A DNA stretch of 64,000 nucleotides from Prevotella sp. (GCA_020026195.1 JAHHQW010000002.1:44592-108591); one strand, 5' to 3'. Positions 52,301 to 60,947 are shown, numbered from the stretch's first letter. Translations and numbers: made by a program. The notes: a model not told the origin generated them from the letters alone.

Positions 52301-52383
52301 ACACCCTTAACTTGGGTTTGTGCCAATGCTATTCCTATACTTAGGAAGAAGCAGGCCAAAATCATTGTTAGTTTTTTTTCCAT
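49360..52383 (-). CDS. susC: SusC/RagA-family TonB-linked outer-membrane transporter
   Basis: The 1007-residue protein has a signal peptide (about 1-21) and a CarboxypepD_reg-like domain (VKGVVIDSDNDEPIIGATV). The SusC signature LEALVVTGYGSAKK and a plug domain (QGQVSGVQVFTSSGEP... RAANGVIILTSKRG) come next. The 22-strand barrel runs to the C-terminal Phe (YSVGAQITF). It imports a large substrate, energised by TonB-ExbBD. No N-terminal STN domain is present, so it does not itself signal to an anti-sigma factor. No regulator is adjacent. Confidence 0.95.
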   Translation of the reverse strand: MEKKLTMILACFFLSIGIALAQTQVKGVVIDSDNDEPIIGATVRVQGNEKAGAITDIEGRFSLNVPAGFKKIEVSYVGYKTTLVPIKPEMTIKLMPDDHALEALVVTGYGSAKKLGTVAGSVETVDAKKFENRPVANIGDALQGQVSGVQVFTSSGEPSAGVSMSIRGQSSISASTTPLFILDGSEITGDAFNALNPNDIANMTVLKDASATAIYGSRAANGVIILTSKRGKLGQKPTISVSALWGISKATGNKEKVMNSKEWLNLQEILDPSKKTDQAFQDMKNFYINNGISTDWADIFFGGSAPTYQIDLSMVGGSQNTSYLISFGHYSADGIMDDSNMRREVFRVNLETKVTDWLKVGAYTNLAYKKFGTTAFGGRSQSNSIYNKVFASRTYLPIQNYYEYNEGMAYNEDGSIDYANSVFNGFSNKELHYFDILGYFNPYFLSRVQPSHNDNTRINENAFINITPIKGLNIRSAVGLEWVNARSFYRNLIVPEIGPEFETSTMSNSYETFYKWTVTNTIEYKWNIARDHQFTALVGQESMYSKDQNEGITVNGIPDDRFMLPSAATKAEIPWADLTEDVRNSWFGTLNYGFQDRYFVDLSIRRDGSSLFGENKRWATFGAGAFMWNVTNEKFMQSTRKWLNDLSFKVSYGSTGNSAIGPYLHLKLIGMGGQYQGQGGTGIANPGNPNLTWETVKTLNFALSGRLFNRLGFNIEYYNKVTSDMLMSIPYSYTTGFGSGFGNVASMRNRGVDFSFDVNILNTKDFQWNLNINGNYNSNKITDLFQGMDEYVIGNTGLMLKKGEAYGQFYMVRWVGVDPRDGQNIWLDKNGNKTKVYSENDKVLTGKNQFAPWSGGLTTSFTWKDLTLDVQFTGMFDRYMINNERFFSENPTFAGKDNQSRKMLSMWQKKGDVTKIPAKDADIHFDTHLLEDATFVRLKMVQLSYNLPRTLLMKTNGVIKGAKIFVVGRNLLTFTDYRGYDPEVNANISLGNYPNTRQYSVGAQITF

Positions 52384-52770
52384 AAAATGCTTTGTATTTT
52401 AAATTAATTAAAAGCGAAAAATCACGAGTGCAAATATAAAACATTTTTAGGGACATTCAAAAAATACTTAATAAAAAATGCGATTAACGGCAAAAAACGC
52501 GGTATTTAACACTTTTACCTATACAAATCGGATATAAAACCACATTAAATATAACTCGCAGCAAGTGGTAAAAAATAGATTTTAAGAATTATTATCAGAC
52601 GTAATTAACAATAATGAAGTATCTTATGTTATTTGCATCCGGATTCTGCGTTTTTTTATTTCGTTTACAATTTTAACACCTTAATATTATGTTGATAACA
52701 TGCATTAGGATCTACGACACGCTTATATATTTATATGGTATCCGGGGTATTACGGAACACAAAACACTTG
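52384..52770. other. Intergenic region between susC and the kinase-like gene (387 bases)
   Basis: AT-rich. The susC promoter is at 52431-52461. The remainder up to the kinase-like stop shows no gene, and no convincing terminator for the kinase-like gene was found. Confidence 0.6.
52431..52461 (-). promoter_or_regulatory. Full-consensus susC promoter
   Basis: Minus-strand TTTG (52458-52461), 19 bases, TATATTTG (52431-52438). Predicted leader about 40 bases. Confidence 0.75.
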
Positions 52771-53556
52771 TTATTTTTTGGAACGGAATGTCAACAAATG
52801 AAGGATTCTTTTCTTCCTTTTCCGATGTTTGTCGTGTCTGTGTTTTACATCCAAAATCTTAGACACCATTTCTCTTTCCCATCCTCTCGAAATTGTATAG
52901 TACATGGCTACTCTTTCCATCACTTTCATATCTCCTGTGAACAGTGTCAGGTTTTCCATGCACTCCTTGTCCGAAGGTTCTTTTCCTTCGGGATAGAATT
53001 TCATTCTGTTATTGTCAATGAGCGAGAACTCATGTACACCTTCCGAAAGACTTCTGTATATAACGTTCGAACAGTTCAGATCCTTATGAAGCACACCTTT
53101 TGTGTGGAGTACAGCAACAAACTGTGCGAAATCTTCTGCCAGGGCTTTGTTAAAATTTTCGCCATTGCTAAGTTCATCTTCTATAGATGGAGAATTATTA
53201 ACATCAGATACAAAATATCCGGTACGAAATATTCCGCTTTCAGACACACTGCCCCAGGCTATATTTTCAGGGGTGTCAATACCCCTTCTTAATAGTTCGG
53301 CAGCATTCAGGAAAGCTCTCTCAGCTTTTGATTTTCTAAAAAACGAGTAAACTACACGCTGAATGAATATAGGAGTCTTGTATTTTTTTACTACAATCTC
53401 CATTCCGTCGCTTAAAACGAATTTCTTTATAACATTCCTTGCCTTAAATAACAATTCTCCTTCCGTCTCGAACAAAGAAGGGAGATTCTGCATAAAATTA
53501 TTTAGCAGGCTACTATTTTCGTACTTACTGTTTAATATATATCTGTAGTTTGCCAT
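52771..53556 (-). CDS. Lipopolysaccharide-kinase-like (Kdo/WaaP family) protein
   Basis: The 261-residue protein has a protein-kinase-like fold. FILNAAELLRRG-type helices follow a putative ATP-binding Lys region (IVVKKYKTP), the catalytic loop is HKDLNCSNVIY and the metal-binding Asp is in FSLIDNNRMKF. Members phosphorylate Kdo or heptose of lipopolysaccharide, and the core residues appear intact. It begins 12 bases after the sulfatase-fold gene, so the two are one unit. The acceptor is unknown. Confidence 0.83.
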   Translation of the reverse strand: MANYRYILNSKYENSSLLNNFMQNLPSLFETEGELLFKARNVIKKFVLSDGMEIVVKKYKTPIFIQRVVYSFFRKSKAERAFLNAAELLRRGIDTPENIAWGSVSESGIFRTGYFVSDVNNSPSIEDELSNGENFNKALAEDFAQFVAVLHTKGVLHKDLNCSNVIYRSLSEGVHEFSLIDNNRMKFYPEGKEPSDKECMENLTLFTGDMKVMERVAMYYTISRGWEREMVSKILDVKHRHDKHRKRKKRILHLLTFRSKK

Positions 53557-53568
53557 TCTTTCTGTTTA

Positions 53569-55521
53569 TTATCTTCCTTTCATCTGCTGCTGCATCCATT
53601 CAGCAGTCTGTGTCATGGAGAATGTATGTCGCTGCAATTGCTTGAAACTGTCGTCAAACTGTGCCTCGACAGGCTTGCCGTCTGCACCATATTTATAACA
53701 GAAACTCTTCTGCATTGCAGGAGCGTATATGTAGAATTGTGAAGAATCTCTTCCCACTACGTAGTTATCGGCAGAATAGAATACTTTGTCACGATGTGTC
53801 TCAAGAAGGTTTACACCAAATCCGTCGTAATCGTAACTCATATTGAGAAGTCCTAACAATGTAGGCATTACGTCTACCTGCATGCCAAGACCCTGATACT
53901 GCTGCGGTTCTACTCCGCTTCCAAATATTATAAGCGGTATATGGTTATACGACTGTGGTAATTCGGAATCTGCACGTCCTACCAGTTTGCCGTGGTCTGC
54001 CTGAATTACGAATATCGTATTGTCATACCAGTCCTTTGTCTTTGCTTGTTTCAAGAAATCTCCGATGCAGTAATCAGCATATTCCACGATCTGTTTTTCA
54101 GGTTCGCTGCTCTTTGCCTTAAACCATGAAGGTATGATGTAAGGGGGATGATTACTTATGGTAAGGATTGTTGCCATGAACGGTTTACCGGTCTTTGCAT
54201 TCTTGTCTATCACTGGTAATGCATAGTTGAAAAGGAAATGATCGGGCACGCCGAAACTGTTTACTACAGAATCCTTCGGATATGTTTCCTGAGAATAGAT
54301 ATCGTCGTATCCGTTTGTTCTGAAGAAAGCATTCATGTTATCATACTGTGCTTCATGCGTCATGAAGAAGATGTTATGATATCCGTACTGTTTTAGTACT
54401 GTCGCAATACCGTCACGTTTTGGCGTTACCGTTCCCTTCATCAGGTTGCGCTGCATAATCGCAGGAAACGAATAGAGTGTGGCAGTCATACCCTGGTTCG
54501 TATGTATACCTGCCGAATAGAAATGCGGGAAAGAAAGAGAATTATCGAACAGACTGTCGAGTACAGGTGTTAGTCCTTCATCGTTTCCAGAAGCTTTCAT
54601 GAAATTGAGCGACATTGATTCCATAAGGATTATCACCACATTCTTTTTCTTCACCTCACCCTGAGCCATGATATGTCTGTGCAGCACCTTGAGACTGTCA
54701 GTTTCTCCTTCCAGTCCGAACCAGTGGCGTGCATAAGGAATAGCCTCATCGTAAGAGATAAGATCTATTTCTTTGTTTTCCTTACGCATATCGTCCATAG
54801 CAGAGGTAAGCAGGTTGAACATAGGAGATATTCCAAGCTGATTGAGGAACGAGTCGTTACAATAATAAGCTTCGCTGATTTTTATAGGATTATATCCGGT
54901 TCTTCCACGTATGCCGAACACACATGCCGCTGCAAGTACACTTGTAAGTACAACCTTCAGCAGTATGGGTTTTATTTTCTTCTCATCTGAAGCCTCGGCC
55001 TCAATACTCTTTTCGAAATATTTTCTTATCTTTATTGCGAAGAACACAAACAGTGCTGTCATCACAAAATAAAGCAGTATATAAATAAGGTAAGAAGTCT
55101 CTTCGAAAATCATTCCTGCCGTCGTTGCAGTATATCCGAACCAGCCGAAGATAGAAGAATTGATGTTCTTAAAGAAATATTGGAAGTACGGGATGTTTGC
55201 TGCCGAAGCCATAAAAGCTATTCCGTAAAGTACACAGAACCATATACTGGCAGCTTTATACAGTTTTTTCCAATAAAATCCGATACAGGCTGAAATCATA
55301 AGTACTGCGAGGGGCAGTATCATTATATAGCATGCTATGACATTGTCAAACCATATACCTCTGATAAATGCCGTAAAATGAGAAGGTGCCGAAGCACTGT
55401 CATCAGGCAGAATCATACTGTTGAGGGCTACATACTGTACCAGTCGGAATATAGTAAATATCAAAAGTCCCAACAAATGCATCGACAGCAGATATCCTGC
55501 GGTCTTAAGTATTCTTTTCAT
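53569..55521 (-). CDS. LtaS-type sulfatase-fold membrane transferase
   Basis: The 650-residue protein has five N-terminal membrane helices (about 1-190) and an extracytoplasmic alkaline-phosphatase/sulfatase domain. That domain has VVIILMESMSLNFMK (first metal-binding Glu), a probable Thr nucleophile in GIHTNQGMTATL, and VIQADHGKLVG (metal Asp-His). This is the plan of LtaS, OpgB and phosphoethanolamine transferases, which move phosphoglycerol or phosphoethanolamine from lipids to glycans. The ATG at 55521 is chosen because the longer start lies upstream of the -7 box. It is paired with an LPS-kinase-like gene, which suggests decoration of LPS or capsule. Confidence 0.87.
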   Translation of the reverse strand: MKRILKTAGYLLSMHLLGLLIFTIFRLVQYVALNSMILPDDSASAPSHFTAFIRGIWFDNVIACYIMILPLAVLMISACIGFYWKKLYKAASIWFCVLYGIAFMASAANIPYFQYFFKNINSSIFGWFGYTATTAGMIFEETSYLIYILLYFVMTALFVFFAIKIRKYFEKSIEAEASDEKKIKPILLKVVLTSVLAAACVFGIRGRTGYNPIKISEAYYCNDSFLNQLGISPMFNLLTSAMDDMRKENKEIDLISYDEAIPYARHWFGLEGETDSLKVLHRHIMAQGEVKKKNVVIILMESMSLNFMKASGNDEGLTPVLDSLFDNSLSFPHFYSAGIHTNQGMTATLYSFPAIMQRNLMKGTVTPKRDGIATVLKQYGYHNIFFMTHEAQYDNMNAFFRTNGYDDIYSQETYPKDSVVNSFGVPDHFLFNYALPVIDKNAKTGKPFMATILTISNHPPYIIPSWFKAKSSEPEKQIVEYADYCIGDFLKQAKTKDWYDNTIFVIQADHGKLVGRADSELPQSYNHIPLIIFGSGVEPQQYQGLGMQVDVMPTLLGLLNMSYDYDGFGVNLLETHRDKVFYSADNYVVGRDSSQFYIYAPAMQKSFCYKYGADGKPVEAQFDDSFKQLQRHTFSMTQTAEWMQQQMKGR

Positions 55522-55542
55522 TACGTAATTTTTAATACGGTG

Positions 55543-55572
55543 CAAATATAGTAAATTTTTCATTCTTACAAA
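55543..55572 (-). promoter_or_regulatory. Promoter of the LtaS-like/kinase pair
   Basis: Minus-strand TTTG (55569-55572), 18 bases, TATATTTG (55543-55550). It supports the downstream ATG at 55521. Confidence 0.65.
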
Positions 55573-55618
55573 TGTATTTGAATGTTTTTGCCTATTTCAT
55601 ACATAACTGAATACTACA

Positions 55619-55658
55619 AAAGCGGCACTGACTACCTTAAAAGTATCAATGCCGCTTT
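55619..55658 (-). terminator. Terminator of the M3 peptidase gene
   Basis: AAAGCGGCA (55619-55627) pairs with 55650-55658. It lies 20 bases past the peptidase stop and might also act on the other strand, where a T-run follows. Confidence 0.82.
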
Positions 55659-55678
55659 TTTATGATGTTAATATAATA

Positions 55679-57766
55679 CTATTTCAGTCCTCTTATTTTG
55701 AGAAGTGCATCAACTGTGGGTTTCTGTCCTCTGAAGTTTATGTAGAGCTGCATCGGGTCTTCAGTATTTCCTTTCTCAAGAATATTTTTTCTGAAAGACA
55801 TTGCCGATTCCTTATCAAAGAGTCCGTTCTCCATGAACACGCTGAATGCATCTGCATCCAACTGTTCCGACCATGAATAGCTGTAATATCCGGCTTCGTA
55901 ACCTCCCATGATGTGGTTAAAATATGTCAGTCCGTAACGGGGTGATATTTCTGGGATAAGACCTATCTTCTCCATCATTTCTTTCTGGAACGAATTGATG
56001 TCGAGGTTTTCCACTGATGTCAGGTTATGAATAAACATATCGAGATATGCAGCAGCCAGAAGTTCTGTTGTCATAAATCCCTGATTGAATGTTCCCTGCT
56101 TCTGAATCTTTTCTATCAGTTCATCGGGAATTACCTCGTTTGTCTCGTAATGCTTTGCAAAGTTCATGAGAACCTCAGGTGATGTTCCCCAATGTTCGTT
56201 AAACTGTGAAGGCAGTTCTACGAAGTCGCGTGCTACGTTTGTTCCGGCAACACCTTTATAGTTAGTGTTAGAAAGCAGTCCGTGCAGTGCATGTCCGAAT
56301 TCATGGAACATAGTCTCTACTTCATCAAGAGTTAGCAGTGAAGGCTTGTCGCCTACGGGTTTCGTGAAACTTGCCACATTATATACTATAGGACGCACAT
56401 CCTTGTTCTGTTCTCTGAAATTGCTCATCCATGCGCCTCCGCTCTTACCTTCGCGCGGCATATAGTCTGTGTACAATACACCTAAGATAGAGCCATCGGC
56501 ATCTTTCACTACATACACGTCGACGTCTTCGGCATATACAGGAACTTCTGCTACTTTGTCAAAATGCAGTCCGTACATGCGGTTGGCACAGAAGAAAAGT
56601 CCTTTGCGTACATTCTCAAGACTAAGGTATGGTTGGATTTCCGCTTCGCTTAAGTCAAACTTCTCCTTGCGCAGTTTCTCTGCATAGTACCACCAGTCCC
56701 ATGCTTCAAGTTTTTCTCCTTTACCTTCCTTGTCCATTAATGCCTGAAGTTCTTCTCTCTCCTTCTTTGCCGTGTTAAGAGCATAAGGCCACAGTTCGTC
56801 GAGGAATTTCATTACGTTATCCTTGTTCTTTGCCATATTTTCATCGAGAACAAAGTTAGAATAACAGTCAAAGCCTAAGAGTTTGGCTTTTTCTATACGC
56901 AGTGCTATGACATCTTTGAGAATCTGCTTGTTATCATATTTGCCTCCGTCGTTGCACTGTCCGATATATGCAGTGTATATCTGCTTTCTCAGTTCACGGT
57001 TGTCGGCATACTGCAATACAGGGATTCTGCTGGTACTTCCTAACTTGAAAATCCATTTACCTTCCATTCCGGCATCCTTTGCCAGCTGTTCCGCAGCAGC
57101 AACGACGTCATCAGGCAGACCGGACAGTTTTTCCTTATCGTCTACAACGAGTTTGTATTCGTTAGCATATTTCAGAACATTGTCGCGAAACTTTATAGTA
57201 AGTGTAGTGAGTTTCTTGTTTATCTCTCTGAGCTGTTCTTTCTTTGCATCATCAAGATTCGCTCCGGCACGTACAAAACTCTTGTAATACTTATCAAGCA
57301 GTCGCTGCTGTTCTGTCGTCAGACTTACCTTTCCGCTCTCTACGTCATTACGAACTTTCTCGAAACGAGAGAAGAGCTGTTTGTCAAGATAAATGTTATC
57401 TTCGTGTTCTGCCAATATCGGAGAAATCTTTTCTGCAAGAGCAGTGATTTCGTCATTGGTATCGGCATCTAACATTGCAAAGAATACTGAAGATACTCTG
57501 TCTAAGATTTCTCCGCTGTTATCCATTGCCACCACTGTGTTTTCAAATGTCGGAGCCTCTTTGCTTTCACATATAGCTTCGATTTCTTCTTCGTGCTGCT
57601 GTATTCCTTTCATGAATGCAGGTTCGTAATCCGAATTCTTAATCTTGTTGAAGTCGGGTGCACCGAATGGTGTATCAAACTCTGTAAAGAATGGATTTTC
57701 TACTGATTTCTGTCCGCACGATGCGAGCATAAGGCAGGTTGCGGCAGCCATTAATACTTTTCTCAT
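55679..57766 (-). CDS. dcp: M3-family metallopeptidase, Dcp-like lipoprotein
   Basis: The 695-residue zinc peptidase (peptidyl-dipeptidase Dcp/oligopeptidase A type) has HEFGHALHGLL as the HExxH site with the downstream Glu in the same helical region. The N-terminus is a lipoprotein signal with Cys17 (MLASCGQKS), unlike cytosolic E. coli Dcp. It therefore probably acts in the periplasm or outer membrane on small peptides, perhaps together with the secreted C1 and C10 peptidases here. Length and order of helices are normal. Confidence 0.93.
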   Translation of the reverse strand: MRKVLMAAATCLMLASCGQKSVENPFFTEFDTPFGAPDFNKIKNSDYEPAFMKGIQQHEEEIEAICESKEAPTFENTVVAMDNSGEILDRVSSVFFAMLDADTNDEITALAEKISPILAEHEDNIYLDKQLFSRFEKVRNDVESGKVSLTTEQQRLLDKYYKSFVRAGANLDDAKKEQLREINKKLTTLTIKFRDNVLKYANEYKLVVDDKEKLSGLPDDVVAAAEQLAKDAGMEGKWIFKLGSTSRIPVLQYADNRELRKQIYTAYIGQCNDGGKYDNKQILKDVIALRIEKAKLLGFDCYSNFVLDENMAKNKDNVMKFLDELWPYALNTAKKEREELQALMDKEGKGEKLEAWDWWYYAEKLRKEKFDLSEAEIQPYLSLENVRKGLFFCANRMYGLHFDKVAEVPVYAEDVDVYVVKDADGSILGVLYTDYMPREGKSGGAWMSNFREQNKDVRPIVYNVASFTKPVGDKPSLLTLDEVETMFHEFGHALHGLLSNTNYKGVAGTNVARDFVELPSQFNEHWGTSPEVLMNFAKHYETNEVIPDELIEKIQKQGTFNQGFMTTELLAAAYLDMFIHNLTSVENLDINSFQKEMMEKIGLIPEISPRYGLTYFNHIMGGYEAGYYSYSWSEQLDADAFSVFMENGLFDKESAMSFRKNILEKGNTEDPMQLYINFRGQKPTVDALLKIRGLK

Positions 57767-57788
57767 ATTGTTATGTTTTTTCGATGTG

Positions 57789-57820
57789 CGAAATTACTCA
57801 ATTCATTTGTATTGGACAAA
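57789..57820 (-). promoter_or_regulatory. Near-consensus dcp promoter
   Basis: Minus-strand TTTG (57817-57820), 20 bases, TAATTTCG (57789-57796; one departure from TAnnTTTG). Confidence 0.5.
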
Positions 57821-57826
57821 TTTATT

Positions 57827-59431
57827 TCAAAATTGAGGTTCACTCTTTATACTTATCTTTTCTCCTGTAAAAGGATGCGTAAATTCTATGTATGACGAAT
57901 GGAGCATCAGTCGCTCTGACGGTGTGCCATAGAGATTGTCTCCTATTATTGGTATTCCTATACCTTCTTTTGCCGCACAGTGCACGCGTAACTGGTGGGT
58001 GCGTCCCGTAATGGGAACAAGAGACACACGTGTACGACCATTTTTTACTGCCAGTACTCTGTACGACGTAATAGATTCCTTCCCCTTTTCTTTATCTACC
58101 ATCTGCATTGGACGGTTTATGTAATCGGGTGACAGGGGCAGAGATATTCTGCCATTCTTAAGACTGGTCTCTCCGTCAAGTACTGCAATATATCTTTTCT
58201 TCACCTGTCGGCTGGCAAACAGACGCTGCATCTCTGCAAGTGCCGTTTCATTTTTGGCAAAGGCAACCAGTCCCGAAGTGTCCATGTCAAGACGATGGGC
58301 TGCCCTTATGTCGCAGTCTGGTCGCAATGACTGTAAGATGCTTTCTGCCGAACGTGTGTTTATCCTGCCGTCTACCGTAGGCATTCCCGACGGTTTGTCT
58401 ATGATGCAGAGATACTCGTCCTCATAAACAATCTTCAGGTTTTCTTCCACCTCATGTTCCATAGGATTGTTGTCTGTTTCTATGCCGCGGAGCATATATG
58501 TGAGCAGAGGCTTGCATTTTCCCATGCACGACGGATAGTAATGCAGATGATGGCGTATCTCGGCAGCAGGCGTCTTTCCATACCAGAACTCTGCCATTGC
58601 CACAAGTCGGTAACCATTGGCAAAGGCATACTGAATCATCTTCGGGGCACAGCATTCTCCTGTTCCAGCGGGAGGTATTCCGGCTCCTAAATCTTTGAAT
58701 ATGTCACATACGTTTTTCTTGTTTCCGTCTTTATCAAGCATCTCAAAATGACGGAAGAGTTTGTCCTGAAGAGCATCTGACTTATTCTTGCGTAATGTCT
58801 TCAGATCGGATATCTCGCTGCATAAGTGTTGCAGTTTCTCTTCGGCTATGGAAATTTCTTTTTCCTTTCTCTGTTTCAGTCGTTTCAGTTCTGCTTTCAT
58901 GAAACGACTTTCGTTCTTCATCCTCTCTTCTTCGGCAGCATCGCATCCGGCATTTCGTCTTTCATCTCTAAGATGTTTTGCCGTTTCTACAGACTGACGA
59001 TAATTTTCTATCTCTCTGGCGGCATTCTGCTTCGTTATTTCTAATTCCGACTTCAGCAGACGCAGTTCGTCACTGTTCTCAGCCTCATCTATACGATGAT
59101 TTATATCGGTGATGTTCCGTTCTTCTGTCTTAAAGAATCCGTCATTCTGAAGGTAATCGAACACGGGCGGCACGAAATATTCGTTGTCGAAGTCGAAACA
59201 TGTGGTGCCTGAATATGCGGCAAGGAATCCTACATTGTCTCTACTTTCTTTTACCACCAGTACTCCGAACATCTTACCCGGCTCTGCAACTTTCAGAAGA
59301 TTCTTGTCCGACGTTATGTGCTGCTTCAGCTGTTCTGCTGCTGCAATGCACACGGGATGCGGAGTATAACAGAAGGGATAAGTAAATCTTTCCGGCAGAC
59401 GGATGTCGCTGTATAAAGGATGAAACTTCAT
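57827..59431 (-). CDS. Large RluA-family pseudouridine synthase with N-terminal extension
   Basis: The 534-residue protein has a C-terminal RluA domain (about 320-534) with catalytic HRLDMDTSGLVAFAKN and the TGRTHQLRVH block. The first about 300 residues are not the usual S4 domain. They hold a charged coiled coil (about 115-230) and a region with FCYTPHPVCIAAAEQLKQ and CCAPKMIQYAFANGYRL. Such long RluA proteins occur in Bacteroidota and gammaproteobacteria; their RNA target is not known from the sequence. It seems to be read after the small basic gene. Confidence 0.87.
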   Translation of the reverse strand: MKFHPLYSDIRLPERFTYPFCYTPHPVCIAAAEQLKQHITSDKNLLKVAEPGKMFGVLVVKESRDNVGFLAAYSGTTCFDFDNEYFVPPVFDYLQNDGFFKTEERNITDINHRIDEAENSDELRLLKSELEITKQNAAREIENYRQSVETAKHLRDERRNAGCDAAEEERMKNESRFMKAELKRLKQRKEKEISIAEEKLQHLCSEISDLKTLRKNKSDALQDKLFRHFEMLDKDGNKKNVCDIFKDLGAGIPPAGTGECCAPKMIQYAFANGYRLVAMAEFWYGKTPAAEIRHHLHYYPSCMGKCKPLLTYMLRGIETDNNPMEHEVEENLKIVYEDEYLCIIDKPSGMPTVDGRINTRSAESILQSLRPDCDIRAAHRLDMDTSGLVAFAKNETALAEMQRLFASRQVKKRYIAVLDGETSLKNGRISLPLSPDYINRPMQMVDKEKGKESITSYRVLAVKNGRTRVSLVPITGRTHQLRVHCAAKEGIGIPIIGDNLYGTPSERLMLHSSYIEFTHPFTGEKISIKSEPQF

Positions 59432-59483
59432 ATATATCTAAACAAATAAGTATCAGCACCAACACGGGTACCGATACTCTATC

Positions 59484-59687
59484 TTACTTTTTTCCTTTTC
59501 CTCTGTTAGCCCTGTCTGTACGGTATTTGGCTTTTTGTTTTGCCGAACCACTGCCGTGGGCTCCTGTGATATAAGCCTTTTTCTTGGCTTTTGTCTTTAC
59601 TTTTCCTCCGGCATTACGACCGGGTCCTTTGGGCGCTCCTTTGAATACGGGTCCTTCGCCCATTATCATTCTGTCTATATCGTCCAT
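59484..59687 (-). CDS. Small lysine/glycine-rich basic protein, unknown
   Basis: The 67-residue protein begins MDDIDRMIMGEGPVFKG. The rest is rich in Lys, Arg and Gly (KVKTKAKKKAY, SAKQKAKYRTDRANRGKGKK) and probably disordered. A longer start at 59738 lies inside the purH terminator, so the ATG at 59687 is preferred. No family is recognised. The composition suggests RNA or ribosome binding, and the next gene modifies RNA, but this is guesswork. It may also be a chance frame. Confidence 0.55.
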   Translation of the reverse strand: MDDIDRMIMGEGPVFKGAPKGPGRNAGGKVKTKAKKKAYITGAHGSGSAKQKAKYRTDRANRGKGKK

Positions 59688-59703
59688 TGTAGTAAAAAAG
59701 AAG

Positions 59704-59753
59704 AAAAAGGACTGAAAGATGCTGCCATCAGACGGCATTCTTCCAATCCTTTT
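59704..59753 (-). terminator. purH terminator
   Basis: AAAAGGA at the left and TCCTTTT at the right close an imperfect 20-bp stem through TGCC/GGCA (59723-59737 centre). On the minus strand it ends in T-rich sequence. Confidence 0.78.
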
Positions 59754-59765
59754 CCTGATTATTAA

Positions 59766-60947
59766 TTAATGATGGAATAATCTTATTCCTGTGAATGCCA
59801 TTGCTATGTCATACTTGTCGCATGTCTCGATAACATTATCATCACGAACAGAACCGCCTGCCTGTGCGATGTACTTAACACCACTGCGGTGTGCACGCTC
59901 GATGTTATCGCCGAAGGGGAAGAATGCATCGCTACCCAGGGCAACGTCTGTATTCTTTGCTATCCATTCTTTCTTCTCTTCCATTGTCAGCACTTCGGGC
60001 TTCTCTTTGAAGAACATCTGCCATACGCCGTCTGCAAGAACATCATCATGGTCCTCGCTGATGTATACGTCGATTGTGTTATCGCGGTCTGCACGACGAA
60101 TCTTGTCTACCCATGGCAAGTTGAGTACTTTCGGGTGCTGGCGCAGCCACCAGATGTCTGCCTTGTTTCCGGCAAGACGTGTACAGTGAATACGGCTCTG
60201 CTGACCGGCTCCGATTCCGATTGCCTGACCGTCCTTAACGTAACATACAGAGTTACTCTGTGTGTACTTCAGTGTAATAAGACTGATGATAAGGTCGCGC
60301 TTAGCTGCCTCTGTAAATGTCTTGTTTTTTGTGGGGATATTTTCGAACAGCTCGGGAGAGTTGAGACAAATCTCATTACGTCCCTGCTCGAATGTAACAC
60401 CAAACACCTGCTTGCGCTCTACAGGCTCAGGCTTGTATTCGGGGTCTATCTTTATTACGTTGTATGTACCCTTACGCTTTTCTTTCAGGATAGCCAGTGC
60501 CTCGTCGGTAAATCCGGGAGCAATTACGCCATCGCTTACTTCGCGCTTGATGAGTGTCGCTGTTGCTTCGTCACATACATCACTGAGGGCTATGAAGTCA
60601 CCGTAAGAACTCATTCTGTCGGCACCTCTTGCACGAGCATAGGCACAGGCGATGGGTGTCAGTGGAATCTTAACATCATCAACAAAATATATTTTCTTGA
60701 GAGTGTCGCTCAAAGGCAAACCAACTGCTGCACCTGCAGGCGATACATGCTTGAAACTTGCTGCTGCAGGAAGTCCGGTTGCTGCTTTCAGTTCTTTAAC
60801 AAGCTGCCAGCTGTTAAGGGCATCGAGGAAGTTGATATATCCGGGACGTCCGTTAAGTACTTCGACTGGCAATTCACCTTCAGTCATAAAGATTCTTGAA
60901 GGTTTCTGATTCGGATTGCATCCGTACTTCAATGATAGTTCTTTCAT
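59766..60947 (-). CDS. purH: Stand-alone AICAR transformylase
   Basis: It formylates AICAR to FAICAR with 10-formyl-tetrahydrofolate, the penultimate step of IMP synthesis. In most bacteria PurH (about 520 residues) also carries an N-terminal IMP cyclohydrolase domain; here the 393 residues are only the transformylase. Visible motifs are LKYGCNPNQKPS, the catalytic Lys-His in SFKHVSPAGAA, YTQSNSVCYVKDGQAIGIGAGQQSR and SDAFFPFGDNIERA. Completion of IMP needs a separate cyclohydrolase elsewhere. Confidence 0.93.
   Translation of the reverse strand: MKELSLKYGCNPNQKPSRIFMTEGELPVEVLNGRPGYINFLDALNSWQLVKELKAATGLPAAASFKHVSPAGAAVGLPLSDTLKKIYFVDDVKIPLTPIACAYARARGADRMSSYGDFIALSDVCDEATATLIKREVSDGVIAPGFTDEALAILKEKRKGTYNVIKIDPEYKPEPVERKQVFGVTFEQGRNEICLNSPELFENIPTKNKTFTEAAKRDLIISLITLKYTQSNSVCYVKDGQAIGIGAGQQSRIHCTRLAGNKADIWWLRQHPKVLNLPWVDKIRRADRDNTIDVYISEDHDDVLADGVWQMFFKEKPEVLTMEEKKEWIAKNTDVALGSDAFFPFGDNIERAHRSGVKYIAQAGGSVRDDNVIETCDKYDIAMAFTGIRLFHH

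Noticed and set aside
59889..60899. A 336-codon plus-strand frame opposite purH
   Set aside because: Antisense shadow of purH; Cys-rich translation without domains.
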